Position numbers and translations under genes: made by a program | The notes under the pieces: generated by a model | Told to the model about the DNA's origin: nothing | The model's input: only the letters and a program-made list of their open reading frames with translations | The model's database searches: none | Shown here: positions 37,201-45,230 of the stretch, piece by piece | Layout of the letters: the number at the start of each line of letters is the position of its first letter | Position numbering within the stretch: position 1 is the first letter of the stretch | From: Dongia deserti | GTDB lineage: Bacteria; Pseudomonadota; Alphaproteobacteria; Dongiales; Dongiaceae | Direction: 5' to 3' | Assembly (NCBI RefSeq): GCF_003574735.1 | Contig: NZ_QORW01000014.1 | Span: 84,943-148,942, forward strand | Length of the DNA: 64,000 bases

Positions 37201-37662
37201 TTCCTCGATCAGAGTGAAATGCGGCGCCACCTCCGCTTCCAAGGGGAAGCGCCGCAGCAACGACTGGCAGAACGCATGGATGGTCATGATCTTCATGCCG
37301 CCCGGCGTGTCGAGCACGCGCGCGAACAGCCGGCGCGCCACCGGCATCAAGGCGGCGGTATCCTTGCCGCCGGTCAGCGCGCGCAGCTCCGCGCGCAGCG
37401 TGTCGTCGGAGGCGGCCGCCCAGGATGCCAGCCGCTCAGCGATACGGTTGGACATTTCCGCCGCTGCCGCTTTGGTGAAGGTCAGGCACAGGATCTTCGC
37501 CGGCGGCACGTTGCTGAGCAGCAGGCGCACCACGCGGTCACCCAGAACCTTGGTCTTGCCCGATCCCGCCGAGGCCGAAACCCATGCGGAGTAGCTTGGG
37601 TCCGAGCCGCGGCGTTGCGCCTCGGTCGCTTGCCGCAGAATGTCGCGCTTGACGGCGGTCAT
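34213..37662 (-). CDS. addA: Double-strand break repair helicase AddA
   Basis: AddA is the helicase-nuclease subunit of AddAB, which processes DNA ends for RecA. The 1149-residue protein has Walker A SASAGSGKTKV (GSGKT at 33–37), UvrD-type LIDEAQDTNPEQW, and a C-terminal RecB-like nuclease (GQIDRLV…VVDFKSNRPAP…QQYMRQLGAY). The ATG at 37662 overlaps the addB stop by 4 bases (ATGA). It is followed by trxA. Confidence 0.96.
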   Translation of the reverse strand: MTAVKRDILRQATEAQRRGSDPSYSAWVSASAGSGKTKVLGDRVVRLLLSNVPPAKILCLTFTKAAAAEMSNRIAERLASWAAASDDTLRAELRALTGGKDTAALMPVARRLFARVLDTPGGMKIMTIHAFCQSLLRRFPLEAEVAPHFTLIEERDATALMGEARDEMLNAARNAADTPLRQALDMVVARMLEGRLNDLMKELFTRRARFERLIDSAEMPAIRTALRRLLKVGEDETRESVLAEAVADIACNPALLRRAADALARGSDKDQERAETLRSWLNADPTGRAETFDDYCSLFFTQDGSILKRLATKGAVATWSDLVACLTAEADRLAKVREKLRAVEVAVGTEALIHVSADVLRRYARRKAVAAQLDYEDLIQKAVDLLQRPGIAPWVLYKLDGGIDHVLIDEAQDTNPEQWRVIAALTEEFFAGQGASENPRSIFAVGDRKQSIFSFQGAAPEEFLRYEQHYGQRVDRFQSVPLRTSFRSTEAVLEIVDTVFGGAARAGVAAIEEDISHRVSRIGEFGEIVIWPIAKPIAADSPAPWSPPTIRELAAAPEARLAESIAAEIAHLRESGSTHQNGVARRVTAGDVMILVRNRTKFMDLMVRALKRRAIPVVGVDRMTLLDQIAVMDLIAFCRFLLLPEDDLNLAALLKSPLVGVTEEELFELCVDRGRKNLWMRVQELADAIPAAARARDLLEPFLDRAGFATPYEQLSELLEAAGGRQRLYARLGDECGEAIDEFLNLALAYESRHAPNLQDMLAWMEQGELQVKRDLDEGAGRVRIMTVHGAKGLEAPIVFLADQRRRPQPLSGLFWIEAGDAQIPIWSPNMGSDDPVAAAARAEAMQRQQEEENRLLYVALTRAEERLYVCGWCGLQPIKNANWHDHVREAAMKAPHVRAEERPAWLSGPEDGWNGDLLRVTAGELIAAVAAPAPTQSEVALPAWLNAPIPDLPDPPRPLTPSRPSEPDPATLSPLGEDQGWRYQRGRVIHHLLEMLPQLPKEARLAAAQAYVARRSSAVPPAEREPLARDVTALLDVPEFAAIFGPDSRAEVPVVATRRAPDGRTEVLSGQIDRLVVLDDEVWVVDFKSNRPAPMQVMHVSQQYMRQLGAYRSALSNLYETKRIRCFLLWTEGPRLMEIPIDMLNAHG

Positions 37663-40600
37663 GGCCACTGCTCCCGCTCGCTCAGCCACTCGATGTTGCG
37701 CGCCAGGTGCGCGTAGTCATCGTATCTGGGGGCGAATTGCGGATCGGGCGTCGCGACATAGGCCGCGGTGTCGTCGCTGAAGTCGCGTACCAATGCGATC
37801 AGGCCAGCGATCGCGGCACCGGCGAGCGCCATAAGGTTGCCTTTGACGCGATCGACTGTTCCGCCATCGCGACTGCCCGACAGTTTCCAGTGCGCCAGTT
37901 CCGCGATCTGCGTGCCGCCAATGCCCTCGAATGCGCCCGCGAGCGCCATCGCCGCCTCCAGGGTCAATTGCGGCGCGAAGCCGAGCTCAATGTCCTCCTT
38001 CTTGGGGAGCGTGCCGGTCTTGTAGTCGATGATCGTCAGACCGCCATCCCGCCACGTGTCGATGCGATCGGCGCGCGCGGCCAGCGTGAAGGACGGCGCG
38101 ACGTCTGCCAGTTCCAGCGTGCCCTTCAGCTCGGTGGCGATGGCGGTCAGCTGTGGCGTTCTACGCTCGCGCTCCTGCTTCAGCCACCAGGCCGCGATGC
38201 GCTGGAAGCGCGGCTGCCAGAACGCCCACACGTTCGGTCGGTCGAGCCACGGCCGGAACGCCGCTTCCCCTTCGGCGCGCAGCAGCGCCAGCGCATCCGA
38301 CGGCAACGCGTGTGGGAACGTGCGCGTGAACTCATGCAGCGCCGCATGCACCGCGGTCCCGAGTTCCGCCGCGTTTGGATCCTGGTCCAAGGGATCGAGT
38401 GCCTCCAGGCGCAGGATGTGGCGCGCATAGATCGCATATGGATTGCGCCGCCACGCTTCGATTTGGGTGACTGACAATTTGTTCGGCCGCCGCGCGGCGC
38501 CAGGTTTCGGCATCGGTCGCCGGCCGGTCTCGACCTTGTCCGGTCGATCAATCATGTGCGCGAGGCGCCGTTCCAGCGCATGCGCGTTCGCGGGCAATCC
38601 GTCACCCGTGCAGCTCAGGAACGCATTGAGCCGCAGCAGCCAGCGCGACGGCACGGTCGGCGCGCCATCGACCCGCTCGGCGCGGGTCAGCAGCACCTTG
38701 GGCGCGCCCATCGCCTGCTGGAAATCGTGCGCACTGAGGCCAATCTTGCGCTCCGGCGCCGGCAGGCCGAAGCCCTGGCGCATCGGCCGGTTGAGCCAGG
38801 GATCGATCGCGCTCTCCGCCGGCCAGGTCCCTTCATTCAGGCTGCCCAGGACAAGAAGATCAGCCTGCTGCAAGCGTGCTTCGAGCGGCCCCCAGATGAA
38901 GAGCCGCGGGTGCCGCCCGAAGCGCGGCCGCACCGCGATGCCGGACAGCAGCTCCAGCATCAACGCGGTGAAATCCTCCGCCGGCACGTTCGGCAATCCG
39001 CTGAAAGACTGCAGTGCATCGTGCACGAAGTCGGACAAGGCCTCGCCCGCTTCGCCGCGCCACAGGCGCTGGATGCCGATCTCCTCGCTGGTCGCGGCCA
39101 GCGCCTCGGCCGAGGCGACGACGGCGCGCAACCGCTCGACCGGCGGCATCGGCTTTGTCCAATCCGCCATCGCTGCTGTCGCGCGCTCCAGGCTGTCAAT
39201 CACCTTGAGCAGTTTCTCGGCATCGAGATCGGACAGGCTGGAGAACTCATCGCGCGCTTCTATTGCCTGCCGCAGGCCTTGCCAGCCCGGCGCCGGGCGC
39301 GGCCCGCGCAGCAGGTCGCGATCCAGCCGCCGCGCCGACTTGCGCAGCGATCCGAGCCTGCGCCCGCCGGCGGCGAGCGGATGCTTCAACAGCGCCAGCA
39401 AGGGGATCGGCGCCCACTCGTTCGCCGCCGCATCGCACAGCGCGAGCAGATAGGCGCCCGGCGCGGTCTGCGACAGAGGCTGGCCGGCGGAATCGTCGAT
39501 CTCGATGCGCCAGCGTTTCAGCTCCGCCGCCACCCGCCGCGCCAGCCTGCGATCGGGAGTCACCAGGGCTGCGACGCCTTCCTCGTGCTCCGCGATGAAT
39601 CGGCGCAAGGCAAGGGCGACGACCTGCGCTTCCTCGCGCTCGCTCGGGCAGTCGATGCGAGAGACCCCCGCTATGGCGGCGCCAACGGCCAGCGGCAACA
39701 ATGTCTCCGCACGCTCTTTCCAACCATGCGTGCGCTCCGCCGGCAGCAAAGCGGCAGACACGATCTCCGCGCGCGCTTGGCGCGGCGCATCAAGAATACG
39801 CGCCCGGCTCTCGTCTCCTTCCCCCGCCTCGGGGGAGGGAAGCTCGCTTCGGGAGAGGGGATTTGGGACTGCAACATCCGCCACCTGATCCCGCGTAGCC
39901 TCGAACCGCTTCAGCAGCTGCGCCAGGCCATATTGCGGATGGCTGGGATCGTCCGCGATCGCCTGCCAATCCTCGTCACTCGGCGCGCGATCAAGTCCGG
40001 GCAGATAGACCGCACCCTGCGGCAGGCGCGCGATCGTATGCATGAGGTCCGCCGCTGCAGGAATCGAACCCGTGGAGCCCGCCGCGATGATCGGCATCTG
40101 CGGCGGTGCTGCTTCCCACACGGCGCGTTGCAGATCGAGCAGGCGATTGCGTCGCTCCGCCGGATCGATCGCCCCTTCCTCCGCCAGGATATCGGGCCAG
40201 GCCCGGCGCAGGATGTCGAGGAAGTTGATGGTGAGCTGCCAGTGCGCTGCCAGGCTCTCCGGCACCAGCCCTTCCAGCGCGGAGAGATCCTTGCGCTCCG
40301 TCTCCACCTGGTCGAGCAGCCGCGCAAGCTCCGCCGCCAGTTGCGTCGCCTGGTCCAGCCGGATCGTGCCCGCCCGCGGCCCGCCGCGGGCGGGCGCTGC
40401 CATGATCAGCCGCGCCAGCAGCATGCGGCGCTTCAATTCGCCGATCGCCGGCGGAATGTCCGCCGCCTCGCCGAACAGAGCACCACCCAGCACCGTCAGA
40501 TCATCCGAGTCGAGATCGCCAATCGGCATCAGGCGCGGCAGCAGGCTGGCGCTGCTCTGGTCGGGGCGCACCGCCTGGCGCAGGAACGCCTCCTGCAGCG

Positions 40601-40763
40601 TGCGGCACGCGCGCCGGTTCGGCAGCAGCACCGTCATTTCGCTGAGCTTCAGTGGATCGCCCTCCACCTGGCGCAACAATTCCGCCGCCAGCGTCTCGGC
40701 AAAGGAGACGCCCGATGGAATCGAAAAAACCCGAGGTGTGTCGCGGAGCAGGGGACTCGGCAT
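37659..40763 (-). CDS. addB: Double-strand break repair protein AddB, with in-frame repeat insertion
   Basis: AddB partners AddA. The 1034-residue protein has the RecB-like nuclease motif IIDYKTGTLPKKEDIELG with the expected PQL after it, and a C-terminal iron–sulfur-type arrangement cannot be confirmed. It lacks an N-terminal Walker A, as expected in Alphaproteobacteria. At about residues 301–317 it contains NPLSRSELPSPEAGEGD, encoded by a family C palindrome (39817–39866) that elsewhere lies between genes. This short, proline-rich insertion is in a variable linker and keeps the frame. The gene ends in a 4-base overlap with addA. Confidence 0.94.
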   Translation of the reverse strand: MPSPLLRDTPRVFSIPSGVSFAETLAAELLRQVEGDPLKLSEMTVLLPNRRACRTLQEAFLRQAVRPDQSSASLLPRLMPIGDLDSDDLTVLGGALFGEAADIPPAIGELKRRMLLARLIMAAPARGGPRAGTIRLDQATQLAAELARLLDQVETERKDLSALEGLVPESLAAHWQLTINFLDILRRAWPDILAEEGAIDPAERRNRLLDLQRAVWEAAPPQMPIIAAGSTGSIPAAADLMHTIARLPQGAVYLPGLDRAPSDEDWQAIADDPSHPQYGLAQLLKRFEATRDQVADVAVPNPLSRSELPSPEAGEGDESRARILDAPRQARAEIVSAALLPAERTHGWKERAETLLPLAVGAAIAGVSRIDCPSEREEAQVVALALRRFIAEHEEGVAALVTPDRRLARRVAAELKRWRIEIDDSAGQPLSQTAPGAYLLALCDAAANEWAPIPLLALLKHPLAAGGRRLGSLRKSARRLDRDLLRGPRPAPGWQGLRQAIEARDEFSSLSDLDAEKLLKVIDSLERATAAMADWTKPMPPVERLRAVVASAEALAATSEEIGIQRLWRGEAGEALSDFVHDALQSFSGLPNVPAEDFTALMLELLSGIAVRPRFGRHPRLFIWGPLEARLQQADLLVLGSLNEGTWPAESAIDPWLNRPMRQGFGLPAPERKIGLSAHDFQQAMGAPKVLLTRAERVDGAPTVPSRWLLRLNAFLSCTGDGLPANAHALERRLAHMIDRPDKVETGRRPMPKPGAARRPNKLSVTQIEAWRRNPYAIYARHILRLEALDPLDQDPNAAELGTAVHAALHEFTRTFPHALPSDALALLRAEGEAAFRPWLDRPNVWAFWQPRFQRIAAWWLKQERERRTPQLTAIATELKGTLELADVAPSFTLAARADRIDTWRDGGLTIIDYKTGTLPKKEDIELGFAPQLTLEAAMALAGAFEGIGGTQIAELAHWKLSGSRDGGTVDRVKGNLMALAGAAIAGLIALVRDFSDDTAAYVATPDPQFAPRYDDYAHLARNIEWLSEREQWP
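39817..39866. repeat. Family C palindrome inside addB
   Basis: CTTCCCCCGCCTCGGGGGAGG forms a hairpin core, followed by AAGCTCGCTTCGGGAGAGGGG. The same C-rich/G-rich palindrome occurs between genes at 54951–55076, 56982–57097 and 58938–59152. Here it is translated in addB as LPSPEAGEG and flanks. Confidence 0.8.
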
Positions 40764-40777
40764 CCCCTGAGTCTGTC

Positions 40778-41494
40778 TCAGAACCGCCAGCCGTGGAAGG
40801 TCAGGTCGCGCTCGACGTCCTCAAGATGCTTGGGTGTGGAGACATGGTACCACTCGCCGTCATGGCGAATGCCATAGAGCCGCCCTTCCTCGATCGCGCG
40901 GTCCCACAGCACGTTGGCCGAGAACGCACCCTTCGGTGCGTCGCGGAACAGGCGCGGATGGCACAGCTGAATGCCGGCATAGAGGAATGGCGCCACCTGC
41001 CGCTCCGGCCGCCGCGTCAGGCGACCGAGCGGGTCCATCAGGAAGTCGCCCATCCCGTCATAGCCGACCGCGCGCGCCGTCGAGTGCAGCAGCAGCAGCG
41101 CGTCCATCTTCTCCGGATCGAAGCCCTGCGCGATGCGTTCCAGGCAATCGGTCTTGCCGTTGAGCCAGATGACCTTGGCATTGACGGTGAAGAACGGCTC
41201 GTCGCCCAGCAGCGGCAGCGCCTTCACGATGCCGCCGCCGGTCTCCAGGATCTCTTTTTCCTCGGAGAACACGATCTCCGGCGTCTTGCGGTCCTTCAGA
41301 TGCGCGCGGACCTGGTCGCCCAGATGATGCAGGTTGACGACGGCGCGCTCCACGCCCGCCGCCGCCAGCCGATCCAGCACCACGTCGATGATCGGTACGC
41401 CCAGCACCTTGGTCAGCGGCTTCGGCACCTTGTCGGTATAGGGCCTGAGGCGCTTGCCGAATCCGGCAGCCAGCACCATGGCGCTCTTAGGCAT
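40778..41494 (-). CDS. murU: N-acetylmuramate-1-phosphate uridylyltransferase (MurU)
   Basis: MurU makes UDP-MurNAc from MurNAc-1-phosphate in peptidoglycan recycling. The protein has the nucleotidyltransferase motif LAAGFGKRLRPYTDKVPKPL and the catalytic VNAKVIWLNG region. The ATG at 41494 gives 238 residues and MPKSAMVLAAG; an ATG at 41551 adds 19 residues and overlaps the amgK end. It lies next to amgK and tsaE, the known MurNAc-recycling arrangement. A mannose-1-phosphate guanylyltransferase role is the other option. Confidence 0.9.
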   Translation of the reverse strand: MPKSAMVLAAGFGKRLRPYTDKVPKPLTKVLGVPIIDVVLDRLAAAGVERAVVNLHHLGDQVRAHLKDRKTPEIVFSEEKEILETGGGIVKALPLLGDEPFFTVNAKVIWLNGKTDCLERIAQGFDPEKMDALLLLHSTARAVGYDGMGDFLMDPLGRLTRRPERQVAPFLYAGIQLCHPRLFRDAPKGAFSANVLWDRAIEEGRLYGIRHDGEWYHVSTPKHLEDVERDLTFHGWRF

Positions 41495-41540
41495 CTTGAT
41501 TCCGGTCTTTTTGTTCACGGGCACAGGTCCTGAATACGAG

Positions 41541-42566
41541 CTATTGAACATCGAGCACGGGCCGCCGCTCCGCCGGCGCCAGGTGCTTGTCGAACCAGGC
41601 CTTCACCGGCGCCAGCGCCGGATGGGCGATATCGTGCTGTAGCAGTTCCCACACCCGCGGCATGAAACGCTGGTAGTTCGGTTTGTTGTCGCGCTTCAGC
41701 AACCGTGTGAAGGTGCCGGCGATGCGCGTGTTGCGTTGCGCAGCGGACAGTGCATAAGCCGACCGGAACGCGGCCGCGTTCAGGTCTGGATTGCCCGTGA
41801 GATAACGGTCGATCATGGCGCTGGCCAGATCCTGCGGCACCTGGCGCCGCACATCCTCCAGCAGCGAGGCAAGATCGAACGGCACCGGTCCGGCCACCGC
41901 ATCCTGGAAGTCGAGCAGGCCGCAGGCCTGGAAGCCACTGCGATCGGGCAGCACCAGCAGGTTGTCGACATGAAAATCGAACAGGGTGATGGTCCGGCCC
42001 GCCTTCCACATGCCAGGCAGCACGGCGCGCCACGCCGCTTCGAATTCCGCGCGCACCGCGTCCGGCGCCGGCGCGCCCTTGATCGCCGGCCAGTACCAAT
42101 CCAGCAGCAGCGAGACCTCGCGCAGGCACCGCGCTTCATCGAAAACAGGCAGCGTCTTGAGGGCGCCCTGCGGCACGCGGCGACGCACTTCGATCAGCGC
42201 GTCGGTGGCGAGCTCATAGAGCGGTCGTTCGTCGCGCCCCTGCCGCAGCAGCATGGTGTAGGTATCGTCGCCCAGGTCCTCGAGCAGCAGCAGGCCCCGC
42301 GCGTGATCCTGCGCCAAGATGCGCGGTGTGCTGAAGCCAAGCCCGCCCAGCAGCCGCGCGACATTGATGAAAGGCCCGACGTTCTCCATTGGTGGCGGCG
42401 CATCCATCAGCACCGCCGTCTTGCCGTTGAGATTGAGCCGGTCATAGCGGCGAAACGAGGCATCGCCCGCCAGCAGTCCGCGCTGAGCAGCGCCCCAGCC
42501 TGCGTCTTTCAGGAACGCCGCGATGTGCTGTTCGCGCTCTGTCCGGTTGATCGGCGTCACGATCAC
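41541..42566 (-). CDS. amgK: N-acetylmuramate/N-acetylglucosamine kinase (AmgK)
   Basis: AmgK phosphorylates C1 of MurNAc and GlcNAc for MurU. The 341-residue protein has the aminoglycoside-phosphotransferase fold: GDASFRRYDR, LLLLEDLGDDTY, then the catalytic loop FDFHVDNLL and LDFQDAVAGP. The GTG at 42566 overlaps the tsaE stop by 4 bases (GTGA) and precedes the conserved N-terminus. Being between tsaE and murU, it fits the alphaproteobacterial tsaE–amgK–murU operon. Confidence 0.93.
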   Translation of the reverse strand: MIVTPINRTEREQHIAAFLKDAGWGAAQRGLLAGDASFRRYDRLNLNGKTAVLMDAPPPMENVGPFINVARLLGGLGFSTPRILAQDHARGLLLLEDLGDDTYTMLLRQGRDERPLYELATDALIEVRRRVPQGALKTLPVFDEARCLREVSLLLDWYWPAIKGAPAPDAVRAEFEAAWRAVLPGMWKAGRTITLFDFHVDNLLVLPDRSGFQACGLLDFQDAVAGPVPFDLASLLEDVRRQVPQDLASAMIDRYLTGNPDLNAAAFRSAYALSAAQRNTRIAGTFTRLLKRDNKPNYQRFMPRVWELLQHDIAHPALAPVKAWFDKHLAPAERRPVLDVQ

Positions 42567-43057
42567 AGCAGCTCCGCCAACCGACTGCGCCAGGACGCGC
42601 CGCCTTCGATCAGTGCGCGCCGCGCTTCTCCGTGGGTGATCTGCAGCTCGATCGTCAACAAGTTCTCCTTCGGCAGCAGCCCCGCCGCCAGCTCCGGCCA
42701 CTCGATCAGGGAGACGGCATCGGCCAGCGCCTCTTCGATCCCCAACTCATAGACCTGGTCCGGCCGGTCCAGCCGGTAGAGGTCGAAGTGCCAGAGGTCC
42801 GCGGGCCCGCTGCCGAGCGTGACGGGATAGGTCTGGACCAGGGTGAAGGTCGGGCTCGGCACATCCTCCGATTCCGGCGAGAGGCCCGCCACGATCGCCC
42901 GTGCCAATGTCGTCTTTCCCACGCCCAATCCGCCCTTCAGCGCCACTACATCGCCCCGCTGCAGCACCTTGGCCACTCGCCGCCCGAAGGCGTTGGTGGC
43001 GGCCAGGTCCGGCAGGTCGATGACAGGTGCTGAGTCGCTCTTGATCATGGCCATCAT
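42563..43057 (-). CDS. tsaE: tRNA threonylcarbamoyladenosine biosynthesis protein TsaE
   Basis: TsaE is the ATPase that helps TsaB/TsaD make t6A37 in tRNA. The 164-residue protein has Walker A GGLGVGKTTLAR, SPTFTLVQTY and the HFDLYRL motif. It starts the tsaE–amgK–murU–addB–addA–trxA run. The ATG at 43057 is weakly chosen; 43048 (M4) is also possible. In related bacteria divL lies just upstream; here two plus-strand genes separate them. Confidence 0.95.
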   Translation of the reverse strand: MMAMIKSDSAPVIDLPDLAATNAFGRRVAKVLQRGDVVALKGGLGVGKTTLARAIVAGLSPESEDVPSPTFTLVQTYPVTLGSGPADLWHFDLYRLDRPDQVYELGIEEALADAVSLIEWPELAAGLLPKENLLTIELQITHGEARRALIEGGASWRSRLAELL

Positions 43058-43286
43058 GGCGCCAAGCTTTTAACGATCCCTTTTCATAAGATCAATTCAC
43101 CCAGCGGCTTAGTGGGTTATTCTGGAACGGAACGGGATCGAGGCGGGATCGGCGTACGGAACGGAATTGGCGATGTCGCCCGCAAGATGGACTTGGGATC
43201 CGGCGGGCGGCAGGATGCGCCGCGATTCGGGCCCGGGACGACTGAGCGAGCGCCCTGTTGAAGACGAATAGGAATATGGAGCAATC

Positions 43287-44306
43287 ATGGCCCAAGCGGC
43301 GCATGTAACGGACGTGGCAATCATCGGCGCAGGCCCGGTCGGCCTGTTCGCCGTGTTCGAATGCGGCATGCTCAAGATGAAATGCCATGTCATCGACGCG
43401 CTGGAGACGACCGGCGGCCAATGCGCCGCGCTCTATCCGGAGAAGCCGATCTACGACATCCCGGGCTATCCCGCGATCGACGCAGCCGGCCTCATCCAGA
43501 AGCTGGAACAGCAGGCTGCCCCCTTTGCGCCAGTGTACCATCTCGGCCAACAGGTGGATAAGCTCAGCCAGAACGGTGACCGCTGGCACCTGGAGACCTC
43601 GACCGGCACGAGGATCGACGCGAAGGCGGTCGTCATCGCCGCTGGCGTCGGCGCTTTCGGCCCCAATCGCCCGCCGCTGGAACGGCTTGCCGAGTTCGAG
43701 GGCAAGAGCGTCTTCTATCTGGTGAAGCGGCGCGAGGACATGCGCGGCAAGCGCGTGGTCATCGCGGGCGGCGGCGATTCCGCCCTCGACTGGACCTTGG
43801 CGCTCGCCGGCATTGCCGAGCGGATCTATGTCATCCATCGCCGTCCGAAATTCCGCGGCGCGCCGGAATCCGTTGCGCGCATGGAGGAGCTGGCGAAGCA
43901 GGGCCAGATCGAATTGGTCGTGCCCTATCAGCTCCATTCGCTAGAGGGTTCGAACGGCCAACTCAGCGCCGTCAATGTCGCGACCCTGGATGGCCAGATG
44001 CGCCGCATTGAAGCTGACGTGCTGCTGCCGTTCTTCGGTCTCGCGATGAACCTGGGGCCGATCGCCCACTGGGGTCTCAACCTCGACCACAATCACGTCA
44101 CGGTCTCGCCGCACAACCTCGCCTCGAGCGCGCCCGGCATCTTCGCCATCGGCGACATCGCCACCTACCCCGGCAAACTGAAGCTGATCCTCTGCGGCTT
44201 CTCCGAGGCGGCGATGACGGCGCACGCCATCTATCCGCTGGTCCATCCGGGCGAAGCGCTGCACTTCGAATACTCGACCACCAAGGGCGTGCCCGGCACG
44301 GCGTAG
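43287..44306 (+). CDS. Ferredoxin–NADP reductase (thioredoxin-reductase-like)
   Basis: This 339-residue flavoprotein has an FAD site IIGAGPVGLFAVFECGM and an NADP site VVIAGGGDSALDWTLAL. The absence of a CxxC pair between them separates it from thioredoxin reductase. The C-terminal GDIATYPGKLKLI closes the FAD domain. It would pass electrons between NADPH and ferredoxin or flavodoxin in the cytoplasm. A ribosome-binding site (GGAGCA) precedes the ATG. It is divergent from tsaE. Confidence 0.93.
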   Translation: MAQAAHVTDVAIIGAGPVGLFAVFECGMLKMKCHVIDALETTGGQCAALYPEKPIYDIPGYPAIDAAGLIQKLEQQAAPFAPVYHLGQQVDKLSQNGDRWHLETSTGTRIDAKAVVIAAGVGAFGPNRPPLERLAEFEGKSVFYLVKRREDMRGKRVVIAGGGDSALDWTLALAGIAERIYVIHRRPKFRGAPESVARMEELAKQGQIELVVPYQLHSLEGSNGQLSAVNVATLDGQMRRIEADVLLPFFGLAMNLGPIAHWGLNLDHNHVTVSPHNLASSAPGIFAIGDIATYPGKLKLILCGFSEAAMTAHAIYPLVHPGEALHFEYSTTKGVPGTA

Positions 44307-44325
44307 TGTGTGCTGGATCTTCTTT

Positions 44326-44433
44326 CCGTCATGGCCGGACGAAGATCCGGCCATCCAAATTCCCATCAGAGCGGCGCATTGAGACTTGGATCACCGGATC
44401 GCGCCGCTTCGCGGCTTGTCCGGTGATGACGGG
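44326..44433. repeat. Dispersed palindrome, family B copy 2
   Basis: The ends CCGTCATGGCCGG and CCGGTGATGACGG are inverted. The interior GGCCATCCAAAT…ACTTGGATCACCGGATCGCGCC matches the copy at 31718. It precedes the DUF1993 gene. Confidence 0.8.
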
Positions 44434-44558
44434 TAGGAAATACGGACGCACCTTCGGCCCAGGTTACATGGAAAATACCACGTCGAGAGCGCGGTGGAAT
44501 CATAACCGGTGCCTGCCCTAGTCTTGCGTCAGCTCCACTCAGTTCTGGGATAGGCCAC

Positions 44559-45068
44559 ATGACACTCTCTATGTATCAGGCGTCCGTGCCCGTCTTCGTG
44601 CGCGGCCTGGAGAATCTCGGCAATATCCTCGCCAAGGCCGCCACGCACGCTGAAGCGAAGAAGATCGATCCCGCTGTCTTCATCAATGCGCGCCTCGCGC
44701 CCGACATGTTCCCGCTGTCGCGCCAGGTGCAGATCGCCTCGGACGCCGCGAAAGGCTGCACTGCCCGCCTGGCCGGCGTCGAGGTGCCGAGCTATCCCGA
44801 CACGGAGACCACGTTCCCTGAATTGCAGGAGCGCGTCGCCAAGACCATCGCGTTCGTGACGGGGCTCACCGCGTCGCAGATCGACGGCAGCGAAGACCGT
44901 GTGGTGACCCTCAAGCAGCGCGGGGAGGATGTGCGCTATCGCGGCCAGGACTATCTCTTGAAGCTCGCGCTGCCCAACTTCTTCTTCCACGCCGTCACCG
45001 CCTACGACATCCTCCGCCACAACGGCGTCGAGGTGGGGAAGGCCGATTATCTGGGGAAGCTGCCTTAG
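44559..45068 (+). CDS. DUF1993 family protein
   Basis: This 169-residue cytoplasmic protein fits my memory of DUF1993: MTLSMYQASVPVFVRGLENL at the N-terminus, INARLAPDMFPLSRQVQIAS and LPNFFFHAVTAYDILRHNGV near the C-terminus. The fold is a DinB-like four-helix bundle in this family and its function is unknown. It is flanked on both sides by family B palindromes (44326–44433 and 45095–45203). Confidence 0.88.
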   Translation: MTLSMYQASVPVFVRGLENLGNILAKAATHAEAKKIDPAVFINARLAPDMFPLSRQVQIASDAAKGCTARLAGVEVPSYPDTETTFPELQERVAKTIAFVTGLTASQIDGSEDRVVTLKQRGEDVRYRGQDYLLKLALPNFFFHAVTAYDILRHNGVEVGKADYLGKLP

Positions 45069-45094
45069 CGCCTTCTACAGTTCCGTTGCTTTTT

Positions 45095-45203
45095 CCGTCA
45101 TCACCGGCCCGACGCGCAGCGTGGAGATCCGGTGATCCAAATCTGCAAGTGGTGCGCTCCGCAACGAATTTGGACAGCCGGGTCTTACGCCCGGCCTGAC
45201 GTG
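45095..45203. repeat. Dispersed palindrome, family B copy 3
   Basis: CCGTCATCACCGGCCCGAC at the left and GCCGGGTCTTACGCCCGGCCTGACG at the right bracket GATCCAAAT…ATTTGGACAGCCGG. It is less well conserved than the other two copies. It lies between the convergent DUF1993 gene and divL. Confidence 0.7.
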
Positions 45204-45230
45204 GAGAGAGCGTGCGCGGACAGGCTTAGC

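Noticed and set aside
38556..40877. A 773-residue plus-strand open frame opposite addB
   Set aside because: It has no ribosome-binding site, is rich in Arg, Gln and His, and mirrors addB codon structure; high GC content creates such antisense frames.
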